A stretch of DNA of 64,000 nt from CAZWKQ01 sp964634005 (lineage in GTDB: Bacteria; Bacteroidota; Bacteroidia; Bacteroidales; JACABE01): assembly GCA_964634005.1 (NCBI GenBank), contig CAZWKQ010000013.1, forward strand, positions 12,427 through 76,426, given 5' to 3'. Shown here in pieces: positions 44,282 to 54,936 of this stretch. A program made the position numbers and the translations under genes. The notes under the pieces were generated by a model that saw only the letters and a program-made list of their open reading frames with translations, was not told the origin of the DNA and did not search any database. Within the stretch, counting starts at the first letter, position 1. The number at the start of each line of letters is the position of its first letter.

Positions 44282-45484
44282 TTATTTAAGATTTTCAAGA
44301 GCCTTTTTAATACGTTGTACTGCTTCTACTATATTTTCTTTAGAAGTAGCATAAGAAATTCGTATGCAGTTATCATCCCCGAAAGCACTTCCTGCAACTA
44401 AAGCTACATGAACGGTATTGAGTATATACATACAAAGGTCTTCGGCAGTTTTAATAATTGTATCTCCGTTTGACTTGCCTAAATAATAAGAAATGTCTGG
44501 AAAAACATAAAAAGCACCTTGAGGAACATTTGTTTTTACTCCCGGTATTTCCTTTAATAAATTTATAAGCAAATCTCTTCTTTCTCTAAAAGCTGATAGC
44601 ATTGCCTTTAGTTCGGGAGAATCACCCGGAACACACTCTACAGCCTTTAAAGCAGCCCTTTGAGCAATTGAAGACGGAGCGGAAGTAATTTGTCCTTGAA
44701 GTTTATCGCAAGCCTTAGCAATAGCTAAAGGTGCAGCAATATATCCAATACGCCATCCGGTCATTGCAAAACCTTTAGAAACTCCATTTACAGTTATAAC
44801 CCTGTCTTTAATAAAATCAAACTGGGCTATACTTTCGTGTTTACCAACAAAATTAATTAACTCGTATATTTCATCGGCAAGAATAAAAATATTCTCATAC
44901 TTAGCAATTACTTCGGCAATTTCTTTTAGTTCATTTTTACTGTAAACCGAGCCTGTCGGGTTACAAGGACTACTGAATATTAAAAGTTTAGTTTTTTCAG
45001 TTATTGCCTCTTCTATCTGTTTAGCAGTAACTTTGAAATCTTGTTCTATAGGTGCATTTATGTATATTGCTTTTCCTTCGGCAAGCTTAATTATTTCCTT
45101 ATACGAAACCCAATAGGGAGCAGGAACAATAACCTCATCCCCCGGATTAACAAGACTTAAAACAACATTGGCAAGCGATTGCTTAGCACCATTACTAACT
45201 ACAATTTGATTTGGAGTGAAATCTAAATTATTATCTCTTTTAAACTTATTACAAATTGCTTGTCTCAAATCCAAATACCCTGAAACAGGAGTATAATGCG
45301 AGTAATTATCGTCAATTGCTTTCTTTGCAAACTCTTTAACTTCTTGAGGAGTGTTGAAATCAGGCTCACCGATACTTAAATTGATTACATTGAAACCTTG
45401 TGTCTGTAATTCTCTGCTTTTTTGAGTCATCGCAAGGGTTTCAGATTCCGAAAGGCTGTTTATTCTGTTTGACAAGATATTCAT
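44282..45484 (-). CDS. aspC: Pyridoxal-phosphate aminotransferase, aspartate aminotransferase type (class I)
   Basis: The 400-residue enzyme belongs to the class I/I-gamma aspartate aminotransferases and transfers amino groups between aspartate and 2-oxoglutarate. SNGAKQSLANV (about 98-108), SSPCNPTGSVYSK (about 170-182), ADEIYELINF and the lysine anchor in NGVSKGFAMTGWRIGY (Lys about 239) are seen. The arginine for the alpha-carboxylate is in CIRISYATS. Length is normal. The gene has both promoter elements on its side of the divergent region shared with the giant repeat protein. Confidence 0.93.
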   Translation of the reverse strand: MNILSNRINSLSESETLAMTQKSRELQTQGFNVINLSIGEPDFNTPQEVKEFAKKAIDDNYSHYTPVSGYLDLRQAICNKFKRDNNLDFTPNQIVVSNGAKQSLANVVLSLVNPGDEVIVPAPYWVSYKEIIKLAEGKAIYINAPIEQDFKVTAKQIEEAITEKTKLLIFSSPCNPTGSVYSKNELKEIAEVIAKYENIFILADEIYELINFVGKHESIAQFDFIKDRVITVNGVSKGFAMTGWRIGYIAAPLAIAKACDKLQGQITSAPSSIAQRAALKAVECVPGDSPELKAMLSAFRERRDLLINLLKEIPGVKTNVPQGAFYVFPDISYYLGKSNGDTIIKTAEDLCMYILNTVHVALVAGSAFGDDNCIRISYATSKENIVEAVQRIKKALENLK

Positions 45485-45512
45485 AATAAAAATATTTTAT
45501 AAAATTTTGAGA

Positions 45513-45545
45513 CAAAGATATGAAATTCAAAACATTTAAAACCAA
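45513..45545 (-). promoter_or_regulatory. Promoter of the aminotransferase gene (-33/-7)
   Basis: On the minus strand TTG (45545-45543), 22 bases, then TATCTTTG (45520-45513) fit TTG-N17-23-TAnnTTTG. The -7 element is 29 bases upstream of the ATG at 45484. Confidence 0.55.
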
Positions 45546-45577
45546 AAATTATTATAACTATTTTGAAACATTTTTAT

Positions 45578-45585
45578 TATATTTG
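45578..45585 (+). promoter_or_regulatory. -7 element upstream of the giant repeat protein
   Basis: TATATTTG matches TAnnTTTG but lies 160 bases before the ATG at 45745, so the leader would be long. The preceding TTG is only 12 bases away, too close for a normal -33. Other candidate elements nearer the gene are weaker. Confidence 0.3.
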
Positions 45586-45744
45586 TCCCAAAATGAATTC
45601 ATTAAAATTGTTTTTTTAATAATAATTATTGTTAACTAAATTTTTAAATAATTAGTTTACAAGTTTTTACTATACTATATCAATATTTTTTTAATATTTT
45701 GCATATTATTTGTAGTTTTAATCTGTTAAACAAAAAGTTATATC

Positions 45745-48700
45745 ATGAAAAATATTTTCAATTTAAAGTCGGTATTTGTTTCATTACTGACTTTATTTCT
45801 TTTTGCCTATTCTTTCAATTCTAAAGGTCAGAATTGTTCTGTAAATGCCAATGTTGACCTGAGTTTATGTGCCAATGAAACTATGCTACTGATAGGCCAA
45901 AAAGCAGGTTTGTTTGAAGGAAGCGGAACAACTACATGGTCGCAAGTTGAAGGGCCATCGGTTATAATTACAAATCCCAATTCATTAACTACAACAGTTA
46001 CCGGATTTACCGGCGGTAATTCATATAAGTTCAGACTTTCTACCGTATGTAAGGATGGAACTTTAACTTATGACGATGTTGTATATACGGTTAAACCTAT
46101 TACTCAATCGAATGCAGGTGCTGATATGACTTTTTGTCCGGGGACACCTGCAGGTAACATGGCTGCAAACCCGGTAGGATTAAATGAAACAGGATCGTGG
46201 TCCATAATTGGGACAAATAATGGAGTAACTTTAACTAATAACAACTCGCCAACTTCACCCATTAGCATTGCGAATAATAAATCAGGAAATACATCTTTGG
46301 TATGGACAATAAACAATACAAACGGATGTCTTTCGAAAGATACAGTAATTATTAAAAATAGAGGAGGTGTCAGCCCTGTAGATGCCGGTACTGATAAAAT
46401 ATTGACAAACTGCTACTCTACTACCCAATCAGTAGCTATGACTGCTTCTTTTGGAGGTTCGGGGATTGACGGACAAATAGGAACATGGACAGTAATAAGT
46501 GGCCCTAACATTCCGACTATTTCAAATGTAAATTCGAATACAGCTACCGTTTCAAATCTCATTCAGGGAACTTATACTCTCAGGTGGACAGTATCAGGTC
46601 CGTGTGTAAATGGATTTGATGATGTACAAATTGTAGTACCAGCTCCAACATCAAGTGTTACAACTGCTTCTATTGTAGGAGGAAATCAAACATTTTGTGA
46701 TGGAAGAACCTCTACAGTCCTTATGGGCAAAATACCAACATATATTAATGAAGTCGTATCATGGACTAAAACAGCAGGACCTGCAGTAAATATCGAAAGT
46801 CCCAATAACCCTGTTACAAATATAACAGGACTAAATGGTTCAAGCAGTTACACTTTCAAATATACAATAACGAATACAGTTACAGGTTGTACAAGCAGTG
46901 CAAATGTAACAGTAGGATATTCAACTCCTGCTACATTAACAATTTCAACACCACAAGTAATATTACCATGTGCTCAAACGTATGTAAGCATCCCATATAC
47001 AACAAGCGGTAGCGGAACAGTACAATGGAGTATTATAAGCGGACCCAAGACACCCACTTATCCAACAATTCCAACAAACTGGGCTAATGCAAGCGGCTCA
47101 CCTCTGACAATTAACGGGTTAACTGTTTCGGGAACTTACGTCATAAGACTTAGAAAATCATCAGGAACAGGAAATGAATGTAATACAGTAACTGCCGATG
47201 TAACAGTAGTGGTTTCGCAAAACCCTACAGCTTCAAACTCGGGAACTAAACAAGTACTTGCTTGTAATGTAACGCAAACAGCTTTGGCAGGAAACGATCC
47301 TTATGTTGGAGTCGGGACATGGTCTCAGGTTAGTGGACCTAATACTGCTATTATTGATTCGGTTAACAAGTTCAATTCCGGAATATCAGGCCTTACAAAC
47401 GGTATGTATGTATTTCGTTGGTTAATTGCAGGAGGTCCTTACTGTGCTACAAAACAAACAGATGTTAGTGTAATAGTAGTATCTACAAACCCTTCACAAG
47501 CCAATGCTGGCCCTGACCAAGATGTGTGCGTAAATACTCCCGTTTACCTTAACGCAAATACACCTTTACTGAACGAAACAGGAACTTGGTCTGTAATACC
47601 TTCATCGGGAGTTACTTTTTCAAACATTAACTCTCCAAATGCAATTGTAAACGGATTATCAGCAAATACAACATATAAGTTTGTATGGAAGATGGAAAAC
47701 GCTTGTAACTTCAACACTGATACAGTTTTGGTTACAACAAACAGCACTATTGGTCCTATTGCATCAAATGCAGGACAGGATCAATGTTTGCCTTCAGGCA
47801 CAACTTCCATTACATTGGCAGGTAATAATCCTAACGGCGGAACAGGTACTTGGACTAAAATATCCGGTAATTCTGCAAATATAACTAATCCAAACCAATA
47901 CAATACAACTGTAACCGGATTAACTGACGGCACATATACTTTTGAATGGGCAATATTATCAAACGGAGCTTGTTTGCCTACAAGAGATACTGTTATGATT
48001 ACTATTTCTTCACCTACAAGTAATTCATTAGCAGGTGCTGACCAACAAATATGCGGTAATAGCGTTAATTTGACAGCCAATAATCCTACCGTAGGTACAG
48101 GTCAATGGAGCCAGATAACCGGACACGGCGGAGCTACTATAGTTAATGCTAATTCAAATACAACTATAGTTAATGGATTACAAAACGGTGTATATCAGTT
48201 TGCATGGACAATTTCTAACGGTGCTTGTCCTACAAAAGCGGATACTGTTGATGTTTATGTTACAAATCCTCCTACAGTTCCAAATGCAGGGGCTGATTTC
48301 ACAGTATGCGGGTATGACACTACATCACTTAATGCAAATACTATTACTGTGGGTACCGGAAGCTGGTCTTTAGTTTCAGGGCCTAATACACCTACTTTTG
48401 CAAACGTTTATAATCCAAATACAAAAGTTACAGGGTTAATAACAGGCACATACATATTCAGATGGACAAGCTATAATGGTCCGTTCTGTTCTCCGTCATT
48501 CGATGACGTTGAAGTTAAAGTAGTTCTTCCCGCAAATGCAGGGGCAAATCAAAGTTATTGCGAATCGACAACTACAGTGAATCTTACAGGTAATACCCCT
48601 TCAGTCGGGACATGGTCACAAGTAAGTGGTCCTAATACCTCAACTATAACAAAAACATCCGACAACACAGCTACTGCATCAGGCCTAATACCGGGAATTT

Positions 48701-51700
48701 ATACTTTCAGATATACAATTTCTGCCAATGGATGTAATTCCACATCGGATATGACAGTAACCTTATACACACCTCCGACAGTAGCTGACGCAGGTGCAGA
48801 TCAATCGCTTTGTGCAAAAGATACGATATTTCTAAATGGAAATACACCAATATCAGGAACAGGTGTATGGACTAAATTATCAGGTCCTACTGGTGGTACA
48901 TTTAAACCAAATGCAAACACACCAAACGCCATATTTACCGGAGCAGTTACAGGAACTTATGTTTTTGTATGGACAATAAGTAATCAAACTTGCAGTAATG
49001 CCGACCAGGTTATAGTTAAAAACTTTGCAATGCCTTCAAATGCAAACGCAGGAAATGACCAGAACATAATATGTGCTAATTCTACGGTAATGTCGGCCAA
49101 TTTACCTTCCGTAGGACTTGGAAACTGGAGTTTAATTAGCGGACCTAACACTCCTAACATTGTTTCTCCAATATTACCAAATTCAAGTATTACAAACCTA
49201 ATTCCGGGAACATATAATCTGGAATGGAGTATATCAAACGGAACCTGTCCTGTGAAAAGGGATACAGTAGCATTAATTGTATATGAACAACCTTCTGTTG
49301 CAGATGCTGGCCCTGATCAAAACCTTTGCGAACAAACTTCTACCGTTATGAATGCTACTGCTCCAACAATCGGTACCGGAACATGGACACAAGTTAGCGG
49401 ACCAAATACAGCTGTAATTGATAACACAACATCACACAATACTCAAATCAGCGGTTTAACTTACGGTACTTATGTCTTCAACTGGACAACCTCTTTGCCT
49501 CCGTGTTCTAATACTGATCAAGTTATTATCAATGTTTCTCAATCTCCAACTATAGCTAATGCGGGTGCTGATATAAATAATTGTTTATTCAGTCCATTGA
49601 CATTAAACGGAAATAATCCAACCGTAGGTACAGGGAAATGGACACAGATAAGCGGTCCGAATACAGCAAATATAATATCTCCAAATAATTACACAACTAA
49701 TGTAATCGGTGTTATACCCGGAAATTATTCATTTGTTTGGACTATTTCAAACGGTTTTTGCAATTCAAGTTCCGATACTGTTAATGTAGTTGTTTCCGAT
49801 ATTCCAACTATGGCTGTAGCAGGAATTGATCAGGAACATTGTAATGCTACAACGCTTAATTTGAGCGGGAATACTCCTACTGTTGGCTCAGGTCTGTGGT
49901 CGCAAACTTCAGGTCCTGCTGTAAATATTGTTAATGCTAATTTACCCAATACTACAGTAAATAATGTTGTTCCCGGTAATTACAGCTTTAAATGGCAAAT
50001 ATCAAATAACTTCTGTATTTCTACAGATGAGGTTTTTGTAACAGTTCATGCTCTACCGTCAACTTCAAATGCCGGAAGCAACCAGGAATACTGCAATGCA
50101 AATACGTTTACATTAAATGCTACTCCACCTGCAAGTGGAACAGGTACATGGTCAAAAGTTAGCGGTCCTGCAGCAATTATTACTAATACCGGCTCACCAA
50201 ATACAACAGTAACAGGAGTTACAACAGGAACTTATGTATTCAGATGGACAGTATCAAACGGTACATGTACGCCTTCTATTTCGGATGTTACAATTACAAA
50301 TTACAGTTTACCTACTGTAGCTAATGCAGGTTCAAATCAAAGCATTTGCTCAAGCTCAGTAACAATGAATGCAAATACTCCCGCAACCGGAAATATTGGT
50401 ACTTGGTCTCAAATATCAGGACCTAATACTGCTAATATCGTAAATATTAATCAAAAAAATACGATAATAAATAATCTAGTTCAAGGAACATACGTTTTCA
50501 GATGGACTATAACAAACGGAACATGTACACCATCCACATCAGATGTTACAATTAATGTATTTGAAAATCCGACAGTATCAAATGCCGGAACAAATCAAAC
50601 ATTGTGTTCTGCAAGCTCTGTTACATTAAACGGTAATCAACCAACTATTGGAACAGGAACATGGTCTCTGGTCAGCGGACCTAATACTCCGAGCTTTGAT
50701 AATGTCTCATTATATAACACAACTGTTAATAATTTAACCGTCGGAACCTATGTTTTCAAATGGACGATAAGCAATGGAGTATGCACCCCATCAAGCAGTC
50801 AGGTTACTATTATCAATAACCCTAGTCCTACAACCGCTAATGCAGGAATTTCTCAAAATTTATGTAATGCAAATCAGGTAACATTAAACGGAAATATTCC
50901 AACCGTAGGAACAGGGAAATGGACTTTAATAAGCGGTCCAAATACACCAAATATTGTTGATACTTTATTAAACAACACAAATGTAACAGGATTAATTCCG
51001 GGAACATATATTTTCCGTTGGTCTATTTCTAATGCAAATTGTACTCCAAGCACTTCAGAAGTAACTATTAACAACTACAATTTACCTGACATTTCAAATG
51101 CAGGCTCTGATCAATCATTCTGCAAGTCATTAACTTCAACAACTTTAAATGGAAATAATCCTACATCAGGTACAGGTCAATGGACACAAATTACTGGACC
51201 TAATACTGCCATTATTGCTAATCCTAATAATTTCACAACAAGTATAAGCGGGTTAGTTATGGGATTATATACATTTAAGTGGACTATAAGCAACGGAGTT
51301 TGTACACCATCAACATCTCAAGTAAATGTTGAACTGGTTAATTGCATTCCTGTTGCTGTAAATGATACAAACTCAACACTCGAAAACACACCGGTATGGG
51401 GCAATTTATTACCAAATGACTCAGACCCCGATGGAGATACATTAGAAGTTACGTCATTTATTATCAATGGTGTTTCTTATCCGGTTGGTTCATCTCAGAT
51501 AATTCCAAATATAGGTACTATTATTATATACGGCGACGGCTCTTATTTATTTGCTCCAAAAAACAATTGGAGCGGTACAGTCCCCAATATTCCGTATACT
51601 ATCATTGATGGTTACGGTGGTACAGCAACTGCCGAACTTATTTTAACCGTTATACCTGTACCTCACTATATTGATTTATCTGTAACAAAACTATTAACAT

Positions 51701-53769
51701 ATCCTGACCCGATGATAACCGACAGCATATTTAAAAACGATACTGTAACATTTACAATTACGCTTAAAAACAACAGCTCCATTTATAATGCAACAAACAT
51801 AGTAGTTCTCGATACCTTACCTTCTTCTTTCACTTATATTTCTTCAACAACAAGCTCAGGAACTTATGATGCTTTAACCGGTCTTTGGACAATTGCACAA
51901 TTAAACAAGGAAGATATCGCAACATTAACTATAACAGCTATTGTTGATACATCGGGGCAAAACGATGTTTATATTTTATCTCAGGACGATATTGATACTG
52001 TTTTGTACAACAATAAGAGTTTTGCATCAGTTACAATAACGAATACATCGAGTGGTAATGACGGAGGTGTTGAAAGTAACGGAAATATGGCATCTAAATT
52101 AGCATTACGTAAGTTTCTACGCCACAAAGAACGCGATAATCGTTATGAAAATGCTTTAAATTTAGAGGTATTTACCGGTGATAAAAATAAAACATCACGT
52201 TTAAAATCAGTACAATCAACAGACTTGCCTGATTTCATTCCTTTGACCGGTCCGGTAAATTCTACGGCTTACATATCTACGCCAAATGACCTTATTGGAA
52301 GTACAAATGCCATTGAAGTCATTTCTGTTGATTATTTCAAAAACAACACATCAAGAAATGCTGCAATTTTAGGTTTAGCAACACCAGCAGGAACAGTCTA
52401 CGAGCATACTAAGCTCGTATGCGACAGACTCGACGGTGCAACTCTAACAAGTGCCAATTATGTTACCATTAACGGAAAACAATTTATAATTACCCGTCTG
52501 GTTCAGGATAACGGCGATGTTGATTATGCTATAAGCTTTATTGCCTATAAAAACGGAAATACTTATACCATAGACAACAAGTGGGATATTGACTCATATC
52601 TTCCTACAACTAATCAACCAGTTTTAAACTATCAGGTTTGGTCAAAATCTGAAAGATATACCGTTGAACTTATGGAAAACCTGATTAGTAATATGGTAAA
52701 TAAAGGTTTTAATGTACAATACGCTAATACAACCGCACCTGTTATACCCGGAGTATATGTTCAAAACGGATATTATAAAGATGGCAACTTATACATGAAT
52801 TTAATAAATAAAAATGGGGCTAATAGCATATCTTTCAATGGTACTAAAGCATTAATCGAAAACGGAACCAGAATTCCTTACACTAATTCGGCTTCTATAA
52901 GCACTTCGTTACAGAGCCAGACATCAATATATACCGGATATGTATTCGATATAGGATTTACCATGAGTAATAATGTAAGCAGCGGCAAAGACGCAATTTA
53001 TTTTGCAGACGGTCCGTGGGGTTATGAATATGACGAAACGGGTGCTTCAATATCTGACTTTTCGATTTCTCCTCAATTTGCTCAACTAAATCCAAATTAT
53101 TATAATTTACCAAGGTCATCTTATCTCGAAGGAACCGTGAAAACTTATGCTTCACTATACAGAATTTTAAGAGTTGGAAATAAACCGGTAAATGTTACCA
53201 ACTATAATGCTATTGAATTCACTGCATCAGGTATAGGAACTTTCGAACTGGTTGTAAGCAAAAATAGTATTACTTCTTGGAACAACCAGTATAAAACCAA
53301 TATAACTTTAAGTAATAATCCTACAACATTTACTATACCATTCAGTCAATTGAAAAATTCAATGGGACAAAATAACTTTACTGCAAACGATGTCGTTGCT
53401 GTTGTTTTAGTTAAGAAAGGAAACGGATCAACTTACCAGAATTTCTCAATAAATATAGCTAACCTAAGATTTGTAAATAATGTCGGTATAAATGAATCTG
53501 AAAACAATAAGATTTCAAATATCGAAGTTTATCCTAATCCATTTAATACTTACACAACAGTAACATTCAACATACCAAAATCGGGTAAAGTTAAAATTAG
53601 TCTATTAGACATTAATGGTAAGTTAATAAGGGAAATTAAAGAAAATTATTATCAATCGGGTATAAATCAAGAAAATATAAATGCTGATGGATTAAAACAA
53701 GGTGTTTATATTATAAAACTCGAAGCCGATAATAATACTTACTACAATAAAGTAATCTTAATGAAATAA
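45745..53769 (+). CDS. Giant secreted repeat protein with T9SS sorting domain
   Basis: This 2674-residue protein starts with a signal peptide (cut near residue 28). About 21 PKD/Ig-like repeats of roughly 86 residues follow, to about residue 1866. The typical pattern is NAGxDQxxC, then VGTGTWSQVSGPNT, then NTTVTGLxxGTYVFRWTISNGxC. A cadherin/tandem-95-like segment comes next (about 1870-1970: VNDTNSTLENTPVWGNLLPN), then a DUF11-type domain (about 1972-2075). A roughly 500-residue C-terminal region ends in a type A sorting domain (IEVYPNPFNTYTTVTFNIP, then LKQGVYIIKLEADN). No enzyme motif is visible. It is likely a surface or matrix protein, perhaps an adhesin. A strong terminator follows. Confidence 0.9.
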   Translation: MKNIFNLKSVFVSLLTLFLFAYSFNSKGQNCSVNANVDLSLCANETMLLIGQKAGLFEGSGTTTWSQVEGPSVIITNPNSLTTTVTGFTGGNSYKFRLSTVCKDGTLTYDDVVYTVKPITQSNAGADMTFCPGTPAGNMAANPVGLNETGSWSIIGTNNGVTLTNNNSPTSPISIANNKSGNTSLVWTINNTNGCLSKDTVIIKNRGGVSPVDAGTDKILTNCYSTTQSVAMTASFGGSGIDGQIGTWTVISGPNIPTISNVNSNTATVSNLIQGTYTLRWTVSGPCVNGFDDVQIVVPAPTSSVTTASIVGGNQTFCDGRTSTVLMGKIPTYINEVVSWTKTAGPAVNIESPNNPVTNITGLNGSSSYTFKYTITNTVTGCTSSANVTVGYSTPATLTISTPQVILPCAQTYVSIPYTTSGSGTVQWSIISGPKTPTYPTIPTNWANASGSPLTINGLTVSGTYVIRLRKSSGTGNECNTVTADVTVVVSQNPTASNSGTKQVLACNVTQTALAGNDPYVGVGTWSQVSGPNTAIIDSVNKFNSGISGLTNGMYVFRWLIAGGPYCATKQTDVSVIVVSTNPSQANAGPDQDVCVNTPVYLNANTPLLNETGTWSVIPSSGVTFSNINSPNAIVNGLSANTTYKFVWKMENACNFNTDTVLVTTNSTIGPIASNAGQDQCLPSGTTSITLAGNNPNGGTGTWTKISGNSANITNPNQYNTTVTGLTDGTYTFEWAILSNGACLPTRDTVMITISSPTSNSLAGADQQICGNSVNLTANNPTVGTGQWSQITGHGGATIVNANSNTTIVNGLQNGVYQFAWTISNGACPTKADTVDVYVTNPPTVPNAGADFTVCGYDTTSLNANTITVGTGSWSLVSGPNTPTFANVYNPNTKVTGLITGTYIFRWTSYNGPFCSPSFDDVEVKVVLPANAGANQSYCESTTTVNLTGNTPSVGTWSQVSGPNTSTITKTSDNTATASGLIPGIYTFRYTISANGCNSTSDMTVTLYTPPTVADAGADQSLCAKDTIFLNGNTPISGTGVWTKLSGPTGGTFKPNANTPNAIFTGAVTGTYVFVWTISNQTCSNADQVIVKNFAMPSNANAGNDQNIICANSTVMSANLPSVGLGNWSLISGPNTPNIVSPILPNSSITNLIPGTYNLEWSISNGTCPVKRDTVALIVYEQPSVADAGPDQNLCEQTSTVMNATAPTIGTGTWTQVSGPNTAVIDNTTSHNTQISGLTYGTYVFNWTTSLPPCSNTDQVIINVSQSPTIANAGADINNCLFSPLTLNGNNPTVGTGKWTQISGPNTANIISPNNYTTNVIGVIPGNYSFVWTISNGFCNSSSDTVNVVVSDIPTMAVAGIDQEHCNATTLNLSGNTPTVGSGLWSQTSGPAVNIVNANLPNTTVNNVVPGNYSFKWQISNNFCISTDEVFVTVHALPSTSNAGSNQEYCNANTFTLNATPPASGTGTWSKVSGPAAIITNTGSPNTTVTGVTTGTYVFRWTVSNGTCTPSISDVTITNYSLPTVANAGSNQSICSSSVTMNANTPATGNIGTWSQISGPNTANIVNINQKNTIINNLVQGTYVFRWTITNGTCTPSTSDVTINVFENPTVSNAGTNQTLCSASSVTLNGNQPTIGTGTWSLVSGPNTPSFDNVSLYNTTVNNLTVGTYVFKWTISNGVCTPSSSQVTIINNPSPTTANAGISQNLCNANQVTLNGNIPTVGTGKWTLISGPNTPNIVDTLLNNTNVTGLIPGTYIFRWSISNANCTPSTSEVTINNYNLPDISNAGSDQSFCKSLTSTTLNGNNPTSGTGQWTQITGPNTAIIANPNNFTTSISGLVMGLYTFKWTISNGVCTPSTSQVNVELVNCIPVAVNDTNSTLENTPVWGNLLPNDSDPDGDTLEVTSFIINGVSYPVGSSQIIPNIGTIIIYGDGSYLFAPKNNWSGTVPNIPYTIIDGYGGTATAELILTVIPVPHYIDLSVTKLLTYPDPMITDSIFKNDTVTFTITLKNNSSIYNATNIVVLDTLPSSFTYISSTTSSGTYDALTGLWTIAQLNKEDIATLTITAIVDTSGQNDVYILSQDDIDTVLYNNKSFASVTITNTSSGNDGGVESNGNMASKLALRKFLRHKERDNRYENALNLEVFTGDKNKTSRLKSVQSTDLPDFIPLTGPVNSTAYISTPNDLIGSTNAIEVISVDYFKNNTSRNAAILGLATPAGTVYEHTKLVCDRLDGATLTSANYVTINGKQFIITRLVQDNGDVDYAISFIAYKNGNTYTIDNKWDIDSYLPTTNQPVLNYQVWSKSERYTVELMENLISNMVNKGFNVQYANTTAPVIPGVYVQNGYYKDGNLYMNLINKNGANSISFNGTKALIENGTRIPYTNSASISTSLQSQTSIYTGYVFDIGFTMSNNVSSGKDAIYFADGPWGYEYDETGASISDFSISPQFAQLNPNYYNLPRSSYLEGTVKTYASLYRILRVGNKPVNVTNYNAIEFTASGIGTFELVVSKNSITSWNNQYKTNITLSNNPTTFTIPFSQLKNSMGQNNFTANDVVAVVLVKKGNGSTYQNFSINIANLRFVNNVGINESENNKISNIEVYPNPFNTYTTVTFNIPKSGKVKISLLDINGKLIREIKENYYQSGINQENINADGLKQGVYIIKLEADNNTYYNKVILMK
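45832..51345 (+). repeat. Tandem coding repeats of about 258 bp in the giant protein
   Basis: About 21 in-frame units are seen. The last 16 (from about 47224 to 51345) are the most regular, averaging 258 bp or 86 residues. Each of those 16 has one Cys after the first ten or so residues and one before the last strand, so an intradomain disulphide is likely. The last five units (about 50060-51345) share CTPS near the end and are closest to each other, which suggests recent duplication at the 3' end of the array. Confidence 0.9.
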
Positions 53770-53784
53770 TTATCGATTGCTGAC

Positions 53785-53820
53785 AAAAAAAAGGCTGTCT
53801 CAACGGGATAGCCTTTTTTT
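53785..53820 (+). terminator. Rho-independent terminator after the giant gene
   Basis: AAAAAAAAGGCTGTC and GATAGCCTTTTTTT pair, with one G-T wobble, around a 7-base loop. The hairpin is followed by a T-run, 15 bases after the stop. Confidence 0.9.
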
Positions 53821-53843
53821 ATACATATTCAAAGAATCTTAAA

Positions 53844-53929
53844 CCCAAATTTTTTATTAGGAACGCAGTGAACTAAAGAAATTAATTTGGACAACCCCGA
53901 ATAAGAAAATATTTTTTTAATAATTTGGG
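53844..53929. repeat. Intergenic hairpin repeat, copy 1
   Basis: This copy has CCCAAATTTTTTATTA, then GGAACGCAGT, then a complementary segment AAAGAAATTAATTTGG, and a downstream part with AACCCCGAATAAGAAAAT. It aligns almost end to end with a second copy at 57684-57767, at roughly 85% identity by eye. Both lie just past a terminator. It is not part of any gene I can see. The rest of the gap to aguB holds only a -7 element. Confidence 0.75.
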
Positions 53930-54023
53930 TTAAATTAGTATTATTGTCAAAGGTTTAGATTTTCTTACAAGCAAAACAGGATAAATATGAAATTTTATTA
54001 ACAAAAAATTCATACAAATGCTT

Positions 54024-54031
54024 TATTTTTG
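54024..54031 (+). promoter_or_regulatory. -7 element upstream of aguB
   Basis: TATTTTTG matches TAnnTTTG, 28 bases before the ATG at 54060. No -33 TTG at the expected spacing. Confidence 0.45.
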
Positions 54032-54059
54032 CAAAACTTTACAATCCAAATAATTATAA

Positions 54060-54935
54060 ATGAAAAACATAAAGAAGACTGTAAAAGTAGGGTTAGTACA
54101 AACAAAATGCTCAGGAGATATTAACGATAATATTTCAAAAACAATATCACAAATCAGAAATGCAGCTGAAAAGGGCGCTAATATTGTTTGTTTACAGGAA
54201 CTTTTCTCAACACTTTACTTTTGCGATACTGAGAATTATGATAATTTCAAACTTGCAGAAACTATACCGGGACCGACTACAAATTTATTTACGGAGCTTG
54301 CAAAAGAACTTAATATAGTGATTATTGCATCACTTTTCGAAAAAAGAGCAGAAGGCTTATATCATAATACAACTGCAATAATAGATGCTGACGGAAGTTT
54401 TTTGGGAATTTACAGGAAAAATCATATTCCCGATGACCCTGCTTATTACGAAAAATTCTACTTTACACCGGGAGACAGCGGCTATAAAACGTTTAAAACA
54501 AAATTTGCAACTATTGGTGTACTTATTTGCTGGGATCAGTGGTATCCCGAAGCTGCACGTATTACATCTCTTATGGGTGCAGAAATTTTGTTTTATCCCA
54601 CAGCTATAGGTTGGGCAAAAGAACAAACAGAAGAAGTAAATATTGAACAATATCAGGCATGGCAAACAATACAACGTTCTCATGCCATAGCAAACGGAGT
54701 TCACGTAGTTAGTGTGAACAGAACTGGTATTGAAGGCGACATGCAATTTTGGGGTGGCTCTTTTATATCAAACCCATTTGGTACGGTTTTATATCAAGCT
54801 CCACATCTCGATGAAGAAACTCATGTTCACGAAATCGACTTAAATTTAACCGACTATTACCGTATTCATTGGCCTTTCCTTAGAGACCGAAGAATCGACA
54901 CCTACAACCCATTATTAAAACGTTTTATTGACTGA
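54060..54935 (+). CDS. aguB: N-carbamoylputrescine amidase
   Basis: AguB hydrolyses N-carbamoylputrescine to putrescine, ammonia and CO2. The 291-residue nitrilase-fold protein carries the Glu-Lys-Cys triad: Glu in VCLQELFST (about 46), Lys in YRKNHIPDDPAYYEKFYF, and Cys in GVLICWDQWYPEAAR. The last two segments are closely conserved in N-carbamoylputrescine amidases. The stop is followed after one base by the agmatine deiminase ATG, the classic two-gene agmatine route to putrescine. Confidence 0.95.
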   Translation: MKNIKKTVKVGLVQTKCSGDINDNISKTISQIRNAAEKGANIVCLQELFSTLYFCDTENYDNFKLAETIPGPTTNLFTELAKELNIVIIASLFEKRAEGLYHNTTAIIDADGSFLGIYRKNHIPDDPAYYEKFYFTPGDSGYKTFKTKFATIGVLICWDQWYPEAARITSLMGAEILFYPTAIGWAKEQTEEVNIEQYQAWQTIQRSHAIANGVHVVSVNRTGIEGDMQFWGGSFISNPFGTVLYQAPHLDEETHVHEIDLNLTDYYRIHWPFLRDRRIDTYNPLLKRFID

Positions 54936-54936
54936 A

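Noticed and set aside
45832..51345. Regular repeats that might suggest a CRISPR array
   Set aside because: The unit is about 258 bp, stays in frame through a protein with signal peptide and sorting domain, and has no short identical repeats with unique spacers.
45745..53769. Toxin or contact-dependent inhibition protein with tandem repeats
   Set aside because: It ends in a T9SS sorting domain with no toxin-like tail, and no immunity gene follows.
54357..54746. 129-codon open frame antisense to aguB
   Set aside because: Cysteine- and phenylalanine-rich shadow of a conserved amidase gene.
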